Source: an uncultured Prevotella sp. | GTDB lineage: Bacteria; Bacteroidota; Bacteroidia; Bacteroidales; Bacteroidaceae | Assembly: GCA_944320255.1 (NCBI GenBank) | Contig: CALUGU010000023.1 | Location: forward strand, 1-34,890 | Direction of reading: 5' to 3' | Length of the DNA stretch: 34,890 nt | Translations under genes and position numbers: made by a program | Notes under the pieces: model-generated | Database searches by the model: none | Seen by the model: only the letters and a program-made list of their open reading frames with translations | What the model was told of the DNA's origin: nothing | In this document: positions 31,893 to 34,890 of the stretch, piece after piece | Numbering within the stretch: the stretch's first letter is position 1 | Layout: each line of letters opens with the position of its first letter

Positions 31893-31964
31893 ATGTCTTT
31901 CCTGCTCTCCCAGCTCTCCCAGTCTTCTCCTTGAAATCGCAGGACTATAATATAATAATGTAAT

Positions 31965-34514
31965 ATGAAGAAAAGAAAGCTATCACTAATCATGATGCTG
32001 TGCGCGGCGGCGATGACGGCCACGGCGCAGAAAGTGGACTTTGACAACGACCACGACGGGCGCGGCATCTACACCGAGGCCGGATACACTGGCCACACCG
32101 TGAAGGCCGGCACGGCGGACAGGTTTGAGGCGGCGAGCGGCGACGGCGCAAAGGTTACAGTGGAGGTGAACACCGCCGGGACGAAAGACGCCACGCTGAA
32201 GGCAAGCTGGGAAAAGGGCTGCGTGACGAAAAACTCTAAACTCGCCGGCGACGGCGTAGGACTGTACCGGCTGACGCCTGACGGCGGCGCGGATCTGTTC
32301 AGGGACGGCAGCACGACCATGAACATCGTGCTGACGGGGCTGCCCGCGGGCAGGCATACCCTGCTGGCCTATCTCAACGCCAACGACGGAGGCCTGGAGA
32401 GCGTGGCGCCGGTGGACGTGGCCGTTGACGGGCGCACCGTGCTGACAGGCGTGGCCGTAAGCAACAGGGCGCAAACGCCGTCGGACTGCGGGCAGGCATA
32501 CGTGGCCTTCACGGCGGAGGCCGGCAATCCCGTGACGGTAAGCCTGACGTCGAAGCCCGGAGCCGGGCGCAAGTACGGCACCACGGGCGTGTTCGTCAAC
32601 GCGATAGAGATAGACTGCCCCAACCCGAAGATGATGGCCGCCGACCCGTATCCGGCGCACCTTGACTACCACGCCGACGCCGACGCCGGCATGATAGCCC
32701 TGAAATGGCGCAAGGGCCAGGGCGCGGCAAAGAGCGTGGTGTACGTGGGCACGTCGGCCGGCGGCATGGAGAAAGTGGCCGAGACCGTCGGCGACACATA
32801 TACGTTAGGAGGTCTGACGCCCGCGGAGTCGGCGTTGAACACGTATTACTGGCGCGTTGACGAGGTTGACGCCGAAGGCAACGTCACCCGCGGCGACACG
32901 TGGCAGTTCCGCCCGCGCCGCCTGGCGTTCCCCGGCGCCGAGGGCTACGGACGCTTCGCCATCGGCGGCAGGGGCGGCACGGTGTACCACGTGACGTCGC
33001 TGGCCGACTACGTTGAAGGCGCAGAGAAGCCCGTGCCCGGCACCTTCCGCTACGGCATCAGGGAAGTGAAAGGCCCGCGCACGATAGTGTTCGACGTGTC
33101 GGGCACCATCCACCTGAAAAGCCGCCTCGGCTGCGCCGACCCGTATGTCACCGTGGCCGGACAGACCGCGCCCGGCAATGGCATACTGTTCCGCGGCGCG
33201 CCTTTCGGCTCGGCGAGCGACGGCATCACACGCTTCATCCGCGTGCGTCGAGGATGGCATAACGACGACCCCGGCGACATGAACCGCGGACTCGACGGCC
33301 TCGGCATGGCCGGGAACATGAACTCGATAATGGACCACTGCTCGGTGGGCTGGACGGTAGACGAGGCCTTCAGCTCGCGCAACGCCAAGAACATAACCTT
33401 GCAGCGCACGCTTATATCCGAAGCTCTCAACGACGCTCACCACCCCAACTACCCCAAGGGCAAGAAGCACGGCTACGCCGCGACGATAGGTGGGGACACG
33501 GCAACCTACCACCACAACCTGCTGGCCCACAACGAGGGGCGCAACTGGAGCTTGTCGGGCGGGCTTGACAGCCGGGGATACTACGCCGGACACCACGACG
33601 TATTTAATAATGTGGCGTACAACTGGGGCGGACGGGCCACCGACGGAGGCACGCACGAGTGCAATTTCGTGGCAAACTATTACAAGATGGGTCCGTCGAG
33701 CACGAGGCTTGAGATGCTCACGGCCAACCTTGAAGGCACGGGCAACGGCTCGCAGTCATACTACGTTGACGGAAACATCAGGGAAAACCTTGACGGCACG
33801 CTGACTGAAGACAAGGAAGGCGTTACGTATAAATACAAGTTGTCAGGCAAACAGGTGCTCGACTGGGACGTGTTCGTTGACAAACCGTTCTTTGAGTCGC
33901 ACGCCACGGTTGAACCGGCGCGTAAGGCTTTCAAGACCGTTCTTTCTGACGTCGGCGCCAACCAGCCCTGCCTCGACGCGCACGACGCGCGCATGATAAG
34001 CGAAACTCTCGGCGGCACTACGAGCACGAAGGGAAGTTCGAGCGGCAAGGTGGGGCTGATTGACCGTGAGACCGACGCCGAAGGCTTCGGCTATTTCGAG
34101 GAAAAAGGCGAGGCGAGACCCGCTGGTTTCGACACCGATCGTGACGGTATGCCCGACTGGTGGGAGAGTGCGAAGGGCTTGAACCCGTCCGTGGCAGATA
34201 ATAATAAGGTGAACGCCGACGGATATACGGCCCTCGAAGAATACCTGAACTGGCTGGCGGAGCCTCACTATACCTTGACCGAAGGCGGCAAGACGAAGAT
34301 TGACTTGAAGGCGTTGTTCGCTGGTTTCGACAACGGCCCGCGCTTCTCGTTCGACGTTCCGGCTGGTTTTTCGGCGAAAGAAAGCAAGGGAGTGCTTGAA
34401 ATCAAGCCCCTGAAAGGCGCCGCGCCACTTGCCACGATACCCGTGACCGTCACCGACAACGACGAAGGCGGATACAAAATGACGCGCAACATAAATATAT
34501 ATGTGGCGCGCTAA
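31965..34514 (+). CDS. Secreted pectate lyase family 1 protein with N-terminal beta domains
   Basis: The 849-residue protein has a signal peptide (cleavage near 'ATAQ', residue 22) and no lipobox. Residues about 23-220 are a beta-rich, carbohydrate-binding-like module and 225-315 a fibronectin III-like domain ('YYWRVDEVDAEGNVTRGDTW'). The catalytic right-handed beta-helix starts at 321 with 'AFPGAEGYGRFAIGGRGG', then 'GTFRYGIREVKGPRTIVFDVSG', 'IMDHCSVGWTVDEAFS' near 455, and 'HHNLLAHNEGRNW' near 522, which carries the probable catalytic Arg of PL1 enzymes. A calcium-loop 'DTDRDGMPDWWESAKGLNP' is near 723. It should cleave polygalacturonate by beta-elimination outside the cytoplasm or at the cell surface. 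It is a single gene with a terminator and no SusC/SusD pair beside it. Confidence 0.88.
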   Translation: MKKRKLSLIMMLCAAAMTATAQKVDFDNDHDGRGIYTEAGYTGHTVKAGTADRFEAASGDGAKVTVEVNTAGTKDATLKASWEKGCVTKNSKLAGDGVGLYRLTPDGGADLFRDGSTTMNIVLTGLPAGRHTLLAYLNANDGGLESVAPVDVAVDGRTVLTGVAVSNRAQTPSDCGQAYVAFTAEAGNPVTVSLTSKPGAGRKYGTTGVFVNAIEIDCPNPKMMAADPYPAHLDYHADADAGMIALKWRKGQGAAKSVVYVGTSAGGMEKVAETVGDTYTLGGLTPAESALNTYYWRVDEVDAEGNVTRGDTWQFRPRRLAFPGAEGYGRFAIGGRGGTVYHVTSLADYVEGAEKPVPGTFRYGIREVKGPRTIVFDVSGTIHLKSRLGCADPYVTVAGQTAPGNGILFRGAPFGSASDGITRFIRVRRGWHNDDPGDMNRGLDGLGMAGNMNSIMDHCSVGWTVDEAFSSRNAKNITLQRTLISEALNDAHHPNYPKGKKHGYAATIGGDTATYHHNLLAHNEGRNWSLSGGLDSRGYYAGHHDVFNNVAYNWGGRATDGGTHECNFVANYYKMGPSSTRLEMLTANLEGTGNGSQSYYVDGNIRENLDGTLTEDKEGVTYKYKLSGKQVLDWDVFVDKPFFESHATVEPARKAFKTVLSDVGANQPCLDAHDARMISETLGGTTSTKGSSSGKVGLIDRETDAEGFGYFEEKGEARPAGFDTDRDGMPDWWESAKGLNPSVADNNKVNADGYTALEEYLNWLAEPHYTLTEGGKTKIDLKALFAGFDNGPRFSFDVPAGFSAKESKGVLEIKPLKGAAPLATIPVTVTDNDEGGYKMTRNINIYVAR

Positions 34515-34571
34515 GGGCGGAAATGCGCCTTTTACGACGACACCGACACGCAACATATAAAAACTGTAAGC

Positions 34572-34606
34572 ACTCCTCTTGCCGCCCCGGAAACGGCAAG
34601 AGGAGT
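34572..34606 (+). terminator. Terminator after the pectate lyase gene
   Basis: ACTCCTCTTGCCG (34572-34584) pairs perfectly with CGGCAAGAGGAGT (34594-34606) around a 9-nt loop. The T tail is short. It separates this gene from the rRNA promoter. The rest of 34515-34665 shows no gene. Confidence 0.7.
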
Positions 34607-34665
34607 TGATTTATGTCAAGAATGTAATGAATTTGCAGCGTTTTTGAAAAATTCTTTTGAAAATA

Positions 34666-34697
34666 TTTGGAGGGAAAGGAAAAACGCCTTACCTTTG
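34666..34697 (+). promoter_or_regulatory. rRNA operon promoter
   Basis: TTTG (34666-34669), a 20-bp spacer and TACCTTTG (34690-34697) give a near-ideal Bacteroidota promoter, preceded by an A/T-rich UP-like stretch (34630-34665). It lies about 145 bp before the 16S gene. Confidence 0.85.
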
Positions 34698-34840
34698 CAC
34701 TCGCTTTCGCTTCAAAACATAAGCGTTGGCGACAAGTTCTTTGAAAGACTGACACAGGCGAAGGAGCAGCGAGGCGTGCCGGCTGATGATGAATGAGCCG
34801 CACGTCCCTTGTAAAGGAACAATTTTATTGAAAGAATTAT
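34698..34840 (+). other. rRNA leader with boxA-like site
   Basis: This is the untranslated leader between promoter and 16S. TTCTTTGAAAG at 34738-34748 resembles a boxA antitermination site as found before Bacteroidales 16S genes. No tRNA or open frame is seen here. Confidence 0.65.
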
Positions 34841-34890
34841 ACAGTGTAGAGTTTGATCCTGGCTCAGGATGAACGCTAGCTACAGGCTTA
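34841..34890 (+). rRNA. rrs: 16S ribosomal RNA, 5' end only
   Basis: AGAGTTTGATCCTGGCTCAG begins at 34848, followed by GATGAACGCTAGCTACAGGC, the Bacteroidales-type start of 16S rRNA. Counting back from E. coli position 8, the mature 5' end should be near 34841. The gene runs off the right edge. Confidence 0.97.

Larger units (their letters stand above)
30603..31964. other. Repeat-rich intergenic region upstream of the fimbrial locus and the pectate lyase gene
   Basis: No convincing gene is seen; the short frames have no signal peptide, domain or ribosome-binding site. It holds a 10-bp inverted repeat (30865-30874 and 30977-30986), a candidate fimbrial promoter (31093-31100), a 22-bp tandem repeat (31451-31538), an AGACGCAA palindrome (31600-31619), an ~80-bp dispersed repeat (31638-31718) and a GGTGA-rich tract (31831-31892). 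Confidence 0.65.

Overview
The window looks like chromosomal DNA of a Bacteroidales bacterium, most likely Prevotellaceae-like; the genus cannot be fixed by eye. The reasons are: a 16S rRNA 5' end with the Bacteroidales-type start at the right edge; several promoters of the Bacteroidota type (TTTG, about 20 bp, TAnnTTTG); lipoproteins with S/T-A-C or S-S-C lipoboxes; NigD-like and DUF4831-like proteins; and a complete FimB/Mfa2-type (type V) fimbrial locus.

Layout. 1-2561 is non-coding and packed with repeats: two CTGACAG-rich blocks, a 295-bp tandem repeat whose units begin with a palindromic element, two inverted copies of a ~235-bp dispersed element, and REP-like palindromes. 2562-2881 looks like a promoter plus structured leader ending in an intrinsic terminator. 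It precedes an AT-rich pair of genes (2952-4150: an unknown small protein and a BspA-like leucine-rich-repeat protein), followed by a lipoprotein (4185-4937). 5115-6035 is a DMT/EamA exporter. 6201-9414 is a minus-strand housekeeping cluster read hpt, adk, obg, pgeF-like, with remarkable long perfect inverted repeats in two of its gaps or ends. 9503-12123 (+) is nnr (NAD(P)HX repair) and a DUF4831-like secreted protein. 12317-14971 (+) holds a NigD-like lipoprotein, an ECF sigma factor and an overlapping one-TM/beta-barrel protein that may be its partner. 15035-15959 is a LysO-type lysine exporter split into two genes. 15960-16615 is again repeat-rich.

16616-30602 is one minus-strand surface-fimbria locus, read from high to low coordinate: DUF3575 outer-membrane protein, DUF3868/OmpA-like/TPR lipoprotein, FimB/Mfa2-type anchor, major fimbrillin, three accessory fimbrillin-like lipoproteins, and a ~1,600-residue secreted adhesin-like protein whose C-terminus resembles a type IX secretion sorting domain. 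All four fimbrillin-like lipoproteins carry an arginine about 35-40 residues after the lipid-modified cysteine, where Arg-specific maturation would be expected. The likely scheme is anchor, shaft, accessory subunits and a terminal adhesin. Two accessory genes have AT-rich centres between GC-rich ends, which suggests exchange of variable domains.

30603-31964 is a second repeat-rich non-coding stretch. 31965-34514 is a secreted pectate lyase family 1 protein. An rRNA operon starts at the right edge: promoter 34666-34697, leader, and 16S from about 34841. Nothing here looks like a CRISPR array, tRNA, transposase or prophage. Family assignments come from reading motifs, not from searches.
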